Source: Rubrivivax sp. (GTDB lineage Bacteria > Pseudomonadota > Gammaproteobacteria > Burkholderiales > Burkholderiaceae_C). Taken from it: a DNA stretch of 40,816 nucleotides. The stretch lies in the NCBI GenBank assembly GCA_027485165.1, contig JAIXRN010000055.1:1-40816 (forward strand). Reading direction: 5' to 3'. Of this stretch, positions 26,757 to 33,507 are shown piece by piece. A program made the position numbers and the translations under genes. A model generated the notes under the pieces. The model was not told where the DNA came from. It did no database searches and was given only the letters and a program-made list of their open reading frames with translations. Position 1 is the stretch's first letter, and each line of letters opens with the position of its first letter.

Positions 26757-27248
26757 TTAGAACTGTTGAGCTTTGACGGCGCCGCCGAAATCGTCTCTTT
26801 CGGGCGCCGTTTGCTGGTTGTCCGTCCGCGGCAAGTTGCTTCCGGCGGCCGCGTGAACCCTCGGACGCAGCCCACTCCAGTGGCCCCTATGGCGGGTCGC
26901 CTGAACGGTCAGGGTTGGAGGGCGCCAGGCCGCTTGCAGCGCATGGCCACGGGCTGGTGCGGGGGGCGGTGCCACGGGCCTGGAAACCAACCTGCGTGAG
27001 GATCTTCTCAATCGCCGGCTGCTCCAAAATCACCGCGATGATCATCGGCTCGCCGTAGCAGGCCAGCAGTGCTCAAGGTCGATCGCGAGCACGCGTTCGA
27101 GCAACTGTGCCCAGCTCAGCCGCACCGGTTGGCGGTGAACAAAGGTCGCCTCACACTCGACGGGCTGTATGGCCTGGACTGGCGGCTCTGATTGTTGCGG
27201 CAATGGCTGCGCGCGCAGCTCGGCGTTGGGTGCCAGCACGCTATGGAA
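26757..27248 (-). pseudogene. Remnant of an IS91-like transposase (C-terminal part, frameshifted)
   Basis: Reading the minus strand gives a broken transposase tail: VLAPNAELRAQPLPQ, then VRLSWAQLLERVLAIDLEHC in one frame (down to about 27065), EPMIIAVILEQPAIEKILTQ in another, and PAPARGHALQAA in a third, ending at a stop at 26757. These blocks match the common transposase ending with a CPxCGG zinc pair and IIAAILEQPVIEKILTHLG, recalled from IS91/IS801-like elements. At least two frameshifts and loss of the N-terminal part make it dead. Family assignment rests on motif memory. Confidence 0.7.
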
Positions 27249-27633
27249 GCTGATCGAGGACAGCTTGGACCTTGGCATCGACCAGGTGGCGTTCATGCGC
27301 TCGATGCTCAACCTGGGCGCCATCGAGCAGCGCATCGCGGCCTGCCTGAGCTTCGAGCAGGAGTCGGTCAAGAGCGGCGTGCGCCTGGAGGCTTTGCGCC
27401 CCCTTCACTACCTGTTCGTGACTGGCCTGGAAATCGAGCGCGGCGAGTTCAAGCGGATGACCGGGCTGGGCGACCGCACGGCCGTGAACCTGGTCTCGGG
27501 GCTGGTGCGCCGCGGGCTGTTGCGCAGCGACACGGTGCAGGGCAAGGTCCGGTTCGGTTTGCCGTTGCATGCCTTGCGCTTCTACTTCCCGGCGCTGTGG
27601 CCGGAGGCCGAAGCCGACACGGCTGCGCTGTAG
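27236..27633 (+). pseudogene. C-terminal fragment of a Fic-family protein
   Basis: The frame from about 27236 encodes LIEDSLDLGIDQVAFMRSMLNL, EIERGEFKRMTGLGDRTAVNLVSGLVRRGLL and a C-terminal GLPLHALRFYFPALWPEAE. This is the helical and winged-helix end of chromosomal Fic (AMP-transferase) proteins. The catalytic HPFxxGNGR motif and everything before it are missing; the 5' side joins directly to the transposase remnant on the other strand. An open frame to 27169 only runs into that remnant. It is probably not functional. Confidence 0.75.
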
Positions 27634-27645
27634 CGGCCAGAGGGC

Positions 27646-29040
27646 CTACGGCGACGGTTTGGCCAATTCAGCCAGTCGCGCTGCGGCGCCTTGGACACCT
27701 CCTAGGATGCTGTCCGCCACTTCCGCCGGGAAGCCGTGCGGCAACCGCTCACGCACCACGGCCAGCGCCTCGGGCGTTCGCGCCACGAGGTCGTCGACGA
27801 CCGCCTGTGCCGGGCGCCCATCCGCCGTGACGACGCCGTGTCGCGTGCCGAGCTCCAGCCAGTGCCTGCGCAGGATGTCCTTCATCTTCCAGTGCGCGTT
27901 CTTCGTCCGCACTGCCATGGCCAGCTTGGCCTTGTGCGGCGAGATCTTCGATGGGCCCTCGCCCAGCACCGGATACGCCGACAGCACGTCGTACAGCGGC
28001 GTGAGCTGATAGCGCCCACCAGGCCGGATGAAGAGGCTGAAGTTCTTCGCATGGCCGTCGGTGGCGCACAGCATCCAGAACAGCACCTGCGCCTGGAAGA
28101 AGACCCGGCGGTCTTGCTCCCGCGTCATCGAGCCTTCCAGCAGCTGGAAGATCGCGTCGATGCCGGGTCCGCCATCGGCCTCGTACTTGGCCGTCGGCGG
28201 AAGGCCCTTGGCCTGGCACAGGTCTTCCTGCGGCAGACGCACCAGGCGCTTGTCCCCCTGTGGCGCCACCCACCAGGCGCGGTCGAAGCGTTCGACGGCC
28301 AGCACCTTCATGTCTTCGACAACGAGGGGCTCGCAGGTGGCGACGGGCAGCCCGTAGGCGGCCAGGATCTGGGCACACAGCCATTCGTTCTCGACCGAAT
28401 GGCGCATGTCGAGCTTCATGCCCCCGATCAGGCCGAGCGGCAGCTTGAGGATGTGCGTGGTGGGCGTTGCGCCCCGCGGCAAGTACCACTGGCCATCCAT
28501 CTGGAGCAGCGCCGTCTTCTCCTGGGCGCCGGCGATCGAGATGCGCAAGTCGGCGTCTTCGCCCGCGAGGCCCAGCACCTGGGGCGTGGTCGTGGCGCGC
28601 AGCAGCGCGGCCACTTGAGCTTCGGTCAGGGGATCCGCCTCCAGTGGTGCCACGCCGGACGATGCTGTGCCGATTGGCAGGATCTGTAGCGCGCCGGCAC
28701 AGTCGCGGCCCGCTTCAGCCAGCAGGTCGAAGGCGTCGGTGGAACCCGCACGGTAGCGGCGCGCCATGCGCTCGCGGATGTCCTTGCTGTCAGGCAGCAG
28801 GTTCTCGAACCAGGCCCGCACGTGCGGGCCGCGGTGGGGGCTGTTGCCCGGGATGAAGGGCAGCGACAGCGACAACGGGCGGCCCTGCTCCGAGCGCGTC
28901 CACTCGGGGTCGTACTGCAGGGTGTCGGGCGCGTTTAGCCCGAGGCTCCAGGTGCCTACGAAGGCCCCGTTCATCCACAGTCCTAGAGTCTGGCGGGCCC
29001 GGTTCAAGCGGGGCGTCGAGCGGCGTTCCATGATGGTCAC
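27646..29040 (-). CDS. hipA: HipA-family serine/threonine kinase toxin
   Basis: HipA kinases phosphorylate aminoacyl-tRNA synthetases and cause growth arrest when not held by HipB. The 464-residue product has all key parts: the autophosphorylation loop ISIAGAQEK (Ser169), ATP-binding Lys199 (HILKLP), Glu219 region, catalytic TDGHAKN (Asp328, Asn333) and the metal-binding YDVLSAYP (Asp351). It looks intact. Its ATG overlaps the hipB stop (ATGA), so antitoxin and toxin are translationally coupled. It converges on the Fic fragment with only 12 bp between the stops. Confidence 0.92.
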   Translation of the reverse strand: MTIMERRSTPRLNRARQTLGLWMNGAFVGTWSLGLNAPDTLQYDPEWTRSEQGRPLSLSLPFIPGNSPHRGPHVRAWFENLLPDSKDIRERMARRYRAGSTDAFDLLAEAGRDCAGALQILPIGTASSGVAPLEADPLTEAQVAALLRATTTPQVLGLAGEDADLRISIAGAQEKTALLQMDGQWYLPRGATPTTHILKLPLGLIGGMKLDMRHSVENEWLCAQILAAYGLPVATCEPLVVEDMKVLAVERFDRAWWVAPQGDKRLVRLPQEDLCQAKGLPPTAKYEADGGPGIDAIFQLLEGSMTREQDRRVFFQAQVLFWMLCATDGHAKNFSLFIRPGGRYQLTPLYDVLSAYPVLGEGPSKISPHKAKLAMAVRTKNAHWKMKDILRRHWLELGTRHGVVTADGRPAQAVVDDLVARTPEALAVVRERLPHGFPAEVADSILGGVQGAAARLAELAKPSP

Positions 29041-29318
29041 CAGGTCGGCTTGTCGCCCGCGTCGGGCTGAGTCTCGCCGGTCGGTGAATCAGCCATGCTT
29101 GCGGGCTTGCTCAGGACCAGTTCGACGCCGAGGATGCCCAGCAAATTCAGGAGCCTGCCGACACCGACGGTTTCCGCATTGCGCTCCAAGGTTGAGTAGG
29201 TCTGCTGGGTGACGCCCAGACGCAGCGCGACTTCCCTCTGGGTCAGGCCCGACTCCTTGCGGAAGGCTTGGAGCAGGACGGACAACTGCTCGACCGTGCG
29301 CAGGGGGTACTCGCTCAT
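29037..29318 (-). CDS. hipB: HipB-like XRE-family antitoxin/repressor
   Basis: The 93-residue product has a Cro/C1-type helix-turn-helix (SGLTQREVALRLGVTQQTYSTLERN, about residues 23-47) and a short disordered tail. It should bind HipA and repress the operon. ATG 29318 is chosen because GGAGG (29323-29327) lies just upstream; an earlier in-frame start at 29354 lacks this. A palindromic operator candidate lies about 40 bp upstream. Confidence 0.9.
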   Translation of the reverse strand: MSEYPLRTVEQLSVLLQAFRKESGLTQREVALRLGVTQQTYSTLERNAETVGVGRLLNLLGILGVELVLSKPASMADSPTGETQPDAGDKPTW

Positions 29319-29357
29319 ACAGCCTCCAGGATGTGAATGCATTTCACATATCATAGA

Positions 29358-29376
29358 CTGTTTTGCATCATAACAG
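29358..29376 (-). promoter_or_regulatory. Candidate hipBA operator
   Basis: CTGTT-N9-AACAG is an inverted repeat in an A/T-rich island upstream of hipB, with further GACTGT half-sites next to it on the right. On the minus strand a TATGAT -10-like box lies between the palindrome and hipB. XRE repressors of toxin-antitoxin operons typically bind such sites; the match is by eye only. Confidence 0.45.
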
Positions 29377-29474
29377 CCTTAAGACTGTATCGACTGTCGA
29401 CAGGTCTGGGCCTGTGGCGCTGCGCCGCGGCGTCCTACTCGCACCTACCTCGCGCCGTCTGGTTGTGCCTCATG

Positions 29475-29611
29475 GGGCTCATAACCCAAAGGTCGCAAGT
29501 TCAAATCTTGCCCCCGCAACCAATAAAACAGCAGCTAGATCAACGAGTCAGCTGCGAAGCGGAAGCCACCCAACCGGGTGGCTTTTTGCTTTGCGCCCAT
29601 CCTGTGCCCAC
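29475..29611 (+). repeat. Right copy of the 137-bp direct repeat (attR-like), truncated tRNA-Met
   Basis: This copy has only the anticodon arm onward of the initiator tRNA (29475-29522), so it is not a working tRNA gene. It is followed by a second copy of the tRNA terminator (29563-29587, perfect stem plus T run). It probably marks the original chromosomal 3' end of the tRNA gene displaced by island integration. The intact gene is 6.4 kb to the left. Confidence 0.85.
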
Positions 29612-29648
29612 GCCGATGGCGCCGCTGGCGACCTGCCAGCCTCAGGTA

Positions 29649-30323
29649 TCACCGCTCGACAACGGGGTGGCCGGCTGGCGATGAGGTGGCGCTCTTCGGT
29701 GCCTGCCCACGCGCAGGCAGCGGCCCTGCCCACTGCAGGCCCAGCACCAGCAGGGCCGCGGCGGCCATCCACGATGCCAGCACGCGCAGCGCGACGTGCT
29801 GCCAGCCGGCCCGCGCCAGTTCGGCCACTGCGGCCACACCCAGCGCCAGCAGGGCTGCGCCCAGCCAGGTGCCGGCTACGACCACCCAGCGCTCGGCACC
29901 GACGGCCATGTCGGCCAGCCCGAAGCCGGCTGCCGCGCCCACGCAGCCTGCCAGCGCAGCCCGTGCCCACAGGGGCAACGGCAGTGCCGCCAGTGCGCAG
30001 CCGGCGGCGGCCAGCGCCGTCAGCAGCAAGGCGGTGTCGGCCAGGCGGGTGCTGTCGGCTGCCAGCCCGCTGCCCTGCCATTCCGACCCCGCCACCAGAC
30101 CCAGGCACAGCATCAGGACGAAGGCCAGGGCGGCGCGGTGGCTGGTGGCCAGCCCTCGCTGGCCCAGCAGCAGGCCCAGGGACACCAGCGCGATCAGCGC
30201 TGCCGGCGCCAGCACGGGGTGCAGCATGCCGCTGTAGAAGCGGCCCAGCCCGGGCACAGGGCTGTGCGCCGAGACGCAGGCCGGGGCCAGCAGCAGCGCT
30301 GCAGCCCAGAGACGGTGTGTCAA
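29649..30323 (-). CDS. HupE/UreJ-like polytopic membrane protein
   Basis: The 224-residue product begins at TTG 30323, which overlaps the stop of the next gene upstream (TTGA). It has a signal-like start (LWAAALLLAPACVSA), then HSPVPGLGRFYSGMLHPVL, a block like the conserved HupE N-terminus, and about six hydrophobic segments. HupE/UreJ proteins are nickel or cobalt permeases or accessory proteins of hydrogenase and urease; neither enzyme is in this window. It is the last of three adjacent HupE-like genes. The metal-binding His pattern is weaker than in its neighbour. Confidence 0.75.
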   Translation of the reverse strand: MTHRLWAAALLLAPACVSAHSPVPGLGRFYSGMLHPVLAPAALIALVSLGLLLGQRGLATSHRAALAFVLMLCLGLVAGSEWQGSGLAADSTRLADTALLLTALAAAGCALAALPLPLWARAALAGCVGAAAGFGLADMAVGAERWVVVAGTWLGAALLALGVAAVAELARAGWQHVALRVLASWMAAAALLVLGLQWAGPLPARGQAPKSATSSPAGHPVVER

Positions 30324-30940
30324 GTGGTGGCGGCGATCAGGAAGCTCAGGCCTGCCAAGCCGATCACGCCGCCGCCAGCCCGCACCGCCCAGCGCCCGGC
30401 GGGCCAGGCTGCCAGTGCGCCGAAGGCGATGCCGCCCGCGTGCATCAAGCCCGTGGCCAGTACGAAGCCCAGGCTGTACAGCAGCGGGTCGGCCGCGCCG
30501 GGCAGTTCCGTGCCGTGGGCATGGCCGTGGAAGATGGCGAAGGCGCCCACCAGCACCGCCGCCACCCACAGCGGCGGCCGCACGGCGCCAGCCACCATCA
30601 CGCCCAGCACGATGGCAGACAGCGCGATGCCGATCTCGATGCCGGGCACTGGCACACCCGTCAGCCCCAGGAAGCCGCCGAAGGCCATCACCAGCGGGAA
30701 CACGATGGGCAGCACCCAGATGGCTGGCCGCCCCAGGAAGGCGCCCCACAGGCCCACGCCCACCATCGCCGCGACGTGGTCCCAGCCGGTGAAGGGGTGC
30801 AGGAAGCCGGTCATGAAGCTGCCGCCGCCCAGTGCCGCGCCGTCGCCATGGTCGCCGTGGGCCCAGGCCGGTGCGGCCAGCAGGGCCAGCAGGCTGACGA
30901 CCAACAGGCGGCGGAGTGTGGAGCTGGTGTTGTCGTTCAT
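30320..30940 (-). CDS. HupE/UreJ family membrane protein
   Basis: The 206-residue product has a cleavable-looking start (LLVVSLLALLAAPAWA), then HGDHGDG and the family signature GFLHPFTGWDHVAAMVGVG, followed by about six membrane segments; HGHAHG in the middle is a second His cluster. These are the expected Ni/Co-binding features of HupE/UreJ. ATG 30940 is used; the open frame above it overlaps the next gene. It lies 19 bp after the HupE/UreJ_2-like gene and overlaps the third family member by 4 bp. Confidence 0.88.
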   Translation of the reverse strand: MNDNTSSTLRRLLVVSLLALLAAPAWAHGDHGDGAALGGGSFMTGFLHPFTGWDHVAAMVGVGLWGAFLGRPAIWVLPIVFPLVMAFGGFLGLTGVPVPGIEIGIALSAIVLGVMVAGAVRPPLWVAAVLVGAFAIFHGHAHGTELPGAADPLLYSLGFVLATGLMHAGGIAFGALAAWPAGRWAVRAGGGVIGLAGLSFLIAATT

Positions 30941-30959
30941 GGCAAGAAAGAAGTGTGTG

Positions 30960-31988
30960 TCAACGGGCCCAGATGCCCAGGATAGCCGCCACGCGCAGCC
31001 AGGACCAATAGGCCGCCACGGCCCCCATCGCGTACAGCGCCACCGTGCGCGCCTGGTCCAGCCGCGGCAGCTTGTCCAGCACGCGCCACAGCACCCAGGC
31101 CGCAAACACCGTCAGCAACTGGCCGATCTCCACGCCCACGTTGAAGGTCAGCAGGGCCAGGGGTACGTGGGCTTCGGGCAGGCCGATTTCCTTCAGTGCA
31201 CCAGCAAAACCCAGGCCATGGATGAGCCCGAAGCCGAAGGCCACCAGGGCCGGCCAACGCCGCGCCAGGGTCTGGCGCCGGTGCAAGGCTTCGGCGGCCA
31301 CCAGCACGATGGACAGCGCGATGGTGGCTTCGACCGGCGGCGAGCGCAGTGCCAGCCAACCCATGGCGCTCAGGCCCAGGGTCAGGCTGTGCGCGACGGT
31401 GAAGGCGGTGATGGTCCACACCAGCTGGCGCCGGAAGCCCACCAGGAAGAGCAGGCCGATGACGAACAGCAGGTGGTCCAGGCCGGTCAGGATGTGGTCG
31501 ATGCCCAGCGCAATGTAGGCCCAGGAAATTTCGCCCACGCCGCGCTGGTCGTCGGCCGAGCCGAACAGCCGCACCCGCGGCTGGCCTCCCGACAGCGTGT
31601 GGGTGCTGGACTGCCCGTCGACCCAGCGGATCTTCACGATCACGGCCGAGAACTTGCCGCCCACGCCCTTCATGGTCAGCGTGCCGCTCAGGCCGCGCGC
31701 GCCGCAGCGCAGCAGGTTCGCTTCGGCCTGGCAGTGCGTGGGCCACTCGGGGGTCAGGCTCTCGGCGGGCTGCGACTTTTCGCCCGCAGCCCAGGTGAAG
31801 ACGAAGTCGCCACGTGCGGCTTCGCGCAGGTTCAGCTCGGCCATGCTGAGCTCGTGCGCGAAAGCGGCCTGGCCCAGCACAGCCAGCAGCAGGCCCCAGC
31901 ACAGCTGCAGCACACCCCAACGCAGCTGCCGCAGGAACCGCAGCCGCACGGCCCCACCCAGGGCCCCGCGGCGCCAGCGGGTCGTCAC
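30960..31988 (-). CDS. HupE/UreJ_2-like membrane protein with periplasmic domain
   Basis: The 342-residue product starts at GTG 31988, overlapping the isomerase stop (GTGA). A signal peptide ends near QAAFA-HE (about residue 44). A soluble periplasmic domain follows to about 150, then a membrane part with the signature GIDHILTGLDHLLFVIGLL and TAFTVAHSLTLGLSAMG. This matches the larger HupE/UreJ_2 group (PF13795-like), whose function is not established. The coupling with a parvulin isomerase gene upstream and two smaller HupE proteins downstream suggests one complex or pathway. Confidence 0.87.
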   Translation of the reverse strand: MTTRWRRGALGGAVRLRFLRQLRWGVLQLCWGLLLAVLGQAAFAHELSMAELNLREAARGDFVFTWAAGEKSQPAESLTPEWPTHCQAEANLLRCGARGLSGTLTMKGVGGKFSAVIVKIRWVDGQSSTHTLSGGQPRVRLFGSADDQRGVGEISWAYIALGIDHILTGLDHLLFVIGLLFLVGFRRQLVWTITAFTVAHSLTLGLSAMGWLALRSPPVEATIALSIVLVAAEALHRRQTLARRWPALVAFGFGLIHGLGFAGALKEIGLPEAHVPLALLTFNVGVEIGQLLTVFAAWVLWRVLDKLPRLDQARTVALYAMGAVAAYWSWLRVAAILGIWAR

Positions 31989-32851
31989 GGCTGGCCCCCG
32001 GCAACGTAGCGGATCGTGTACTTCTTGGCCAGCTCGCGCACGGCTGCCGTGCGCTGGGCGGCCATGGTCTCGTCGGTCCAGTCCTGCTGGACCACGCTGC
32101 GCAGGTCTTCGAACGACGCCGCCCGGCCGGGGGTGATGGCGTCCAGCCGCATCGCCCGCCAGCCTTCGCGCGTCTTCAGCGCGCGCCATTCGCCGGGTGG
32201 CAGCTGCTCGAGCGTCTGTGCGAAGGCTTCGCCATAGCTCTGCACCAGGTTGGCATGCGGCCGTCCCTTGAAGATGCGCAGGCCGGCCTTGGCGTCGCCC
32301 GAGCTGCTGCCGTTGAGTTCGGCGACAAAGGCGCGCACGGTTTCTTCGGTGTTCTCGCCCGTCAGCACGGCTTCCTGGAAGTCGTAGCGCACGGGCTCGT
32401 CGTACTTGCTGCGGCGGGACTCGAACCAGTCGCGCAAGGTCTTCTCGTCGAAGGGGGGCAGCCGCACACCCGTCTCGACAACGTTCAGGGCCTTGAAGAT
32501 GACGCGTTCGCGGATCGCCGAGTCGCCTTCATTGACGCGCAGCGCCAGGCCTTCGCGGTAGAGCACTTCGTTGTCCAGCCAGACCTGACGCAGCGCGGCC
32601 AGTTGTTCCGGTGTCGGGTCCTGGCCGCGCGCGGCCTTGAAGACTTCGCGCGCTTCCTGGTCGACCTCGGCGCCGACGACGATGGTCTTGGCCTGGTCGG
32701 CAGAACCGTTGATCAGGTGGTCGGCGGCGAACAGCAACAGGCCCAGCACAGCAAAGTGCAGCAGCGGCTCGCGCAGCCAGGCGGGAACAGAGCGCGAAGG
32801 GTTCATCGGCAGGCTGGGGGTCGATTGCGTGCGGGACAGAGGATTGATCAT
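31985..32851 (-). CDS. Membrane-anchored parvulin-type peptidyl-prolyl isomerase
   Basis: The 288-residue product has an N-terminal membrane anchor (EPLLHFAVLGLLLFAADHLI), a helical SurA/PpiD-like chaperone region with LRQVWLDNEVLYREGLAL, and a C-terminal segment resembling the PpiC domain (VQSYGEAFAQTLEQLPPGEW). It should face the periplasm and assist protein folding. The isomerase domain is short and diverged. ATG 32851 is used; ATG 32806 is possible, and neither has a clear ribosome binding site. It overlaps the HupE/UreJ_2 gene by 4 bp, so the client is plausibly a product of this operon. Confidence 0.82.
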   Translation of the reverse strand: MINPLSRTQSTPSLPMNPSRSVPAWLREPLLHFAVLGLLLFAADHLINGSADQAKTIVVGAEVDQEAREVFKAARGQDPTPEQLAALRQVWLDNEVLYREGLALRVNEGDSAIRERVIFKALNVVETGVRLPPFDEKTLRDWFESRRSKYDEPVRYDFQEAVLTGENTEETVRAFVAELNGSSSGDAKAGLRIFKGRPHANLVQSYGEAFAQTLEQLPPGEWRALKTREGWRAMRLDAITPGRAASFEDLRSVVQQDWTDETMAAQRTAAVRELAKKYTIRYVAGGQP

Positions 32852-32920
32852 TGAACAGCAGAAAAGGAAAGCCAGGGCGTGCAGCCCTGGTGGGCGCGCG
32901 TCAGGACGCGTGGACGCGAG

Positions 32921-33376
32921 TCAACGAAAACGCAGGAAGTCGACGCTCAGGTCGGCGCGCAGCGTGCCGCCGGTTTCGAAATGCAGGCGCATCGGGTAGG
33001 TGCGGCCCACGTCCAATGGCATGCGCAGGCCCGTCAGGCGCAAGAAGGTGCCGGCTTCCGACAGCTCGGTTTCGCGACCTTCGGGGATGAAGAAACTGAC
33101 GCCGGGGCGGGCGCTGTCCACGCCCGGCTCGACCATCTCGACGCCGGTGGCGATGGCGGTTTCGACGCCGATCAGGCGGTCGTCCTTCAGCACCTGGTCG
33201 AAGCGCATCGAAACGACTGCGCTGGTGTCGTGGTCGCCGCTGGCGCGTGTCCAGGGGTGCGTGACGCGCAGGTTGCTGGAAAAGAATTCGCAGGACCGCG
33301 CCGGCAGCCCGGCCAGCGCCAGTGTGCTGCCCAGGCCGACCTGCAGCAGGCGACGGCGTCCATTGGAAGCGTTCAT
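32921..33376 (-). CDS. PCuAC-like exported metal-chaperone-fold protein
   Basis: The 151-residue product has a twin-arginine-type signal (GRRRLLQVGLGSTLALAGLP) and a PCuAC/DUF461-like fold: VTHPWTRAS at the start of the mature protein and TFLRLTGLRMPLDVGRTYPMRLHFETGG near the end. True PCuAC proteins bind Cu(I) through an HM...HxM set; here most of those Met/His residues are replaced (VEMVEPGVD), leaving few candidate ligands. Copper binding is therefore doubtful. GAGG lies 7 bp before the ATG. It opens the five-gene run that ends with the HupE-like genes. Confidence 0.75.
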   Translation of the reverse strand: MNASNGRRRLLQVGLGSTLALAGLPARSCEFFSSNLRVTHPWTRASGDHDTSAVVSMRFDQVLKDDRLIGVETAIATGVEMVEPGVDSARPGVSFFIPEGRETELSEAGTFLRLTGLRMPLDVGRTYPMRLHFETGGTLRADLSVDFLRFR

Positions 33377-33428
33377 GCTTGACCTCGAAGAAGACGGGCG
33401 GGCGCCCGAAGGCGCCGGGATGAAACGG

Positions 33429-33458
33429 AAAAAGCGCCGCGCAGGCCGCGCGGCGCTT
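33429..33458 (-). terminator. Intrinsic terminator after the PHP-domain gene
   Basis: On the minus strand AAGCGCCGCGC/GCGCGGCGCTT (33458-33448 with 33442-33432, five-base loop) is followed by a run of five T (33433-33429). It lies 50 bp after the stop of the exported PHP protein and before the PCuAC-like gene, so these are separate transcripts unless read-through occurs. Confidence 0.88.
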
Positions 33459-33507
33459 GACGACCCTTGGGCCGTGGCTTCAATCTTGCCGGGTCATCGG
33501 GTGCCGA

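Noticed and set aside
26766..26999. Small plus-strand frame over the transposase remnant
   Set aside because: It overlaps recognisable transposase residues on the minus strand and has no start signal or domain.
29475..29522. Second initiator tRNA gene
   Set aside because: Only the sequence from the anticodon arm onward is present; the acceptor 5' strand and D arm are missing.
29796..32009. 737-codon plus-strand frame across the HupE genes
   Set aside because: Its product is Gln/Ala/Pro-rich without any fold, and the minus-strand frames have clear membrane proteins with overlapping starts and stops.
29649..32189. Urease or hydrogenase accessory cluster
   Set aside because: HupE/UreJ family names suggest it, but no urease or hydrogenase gene is in the window.
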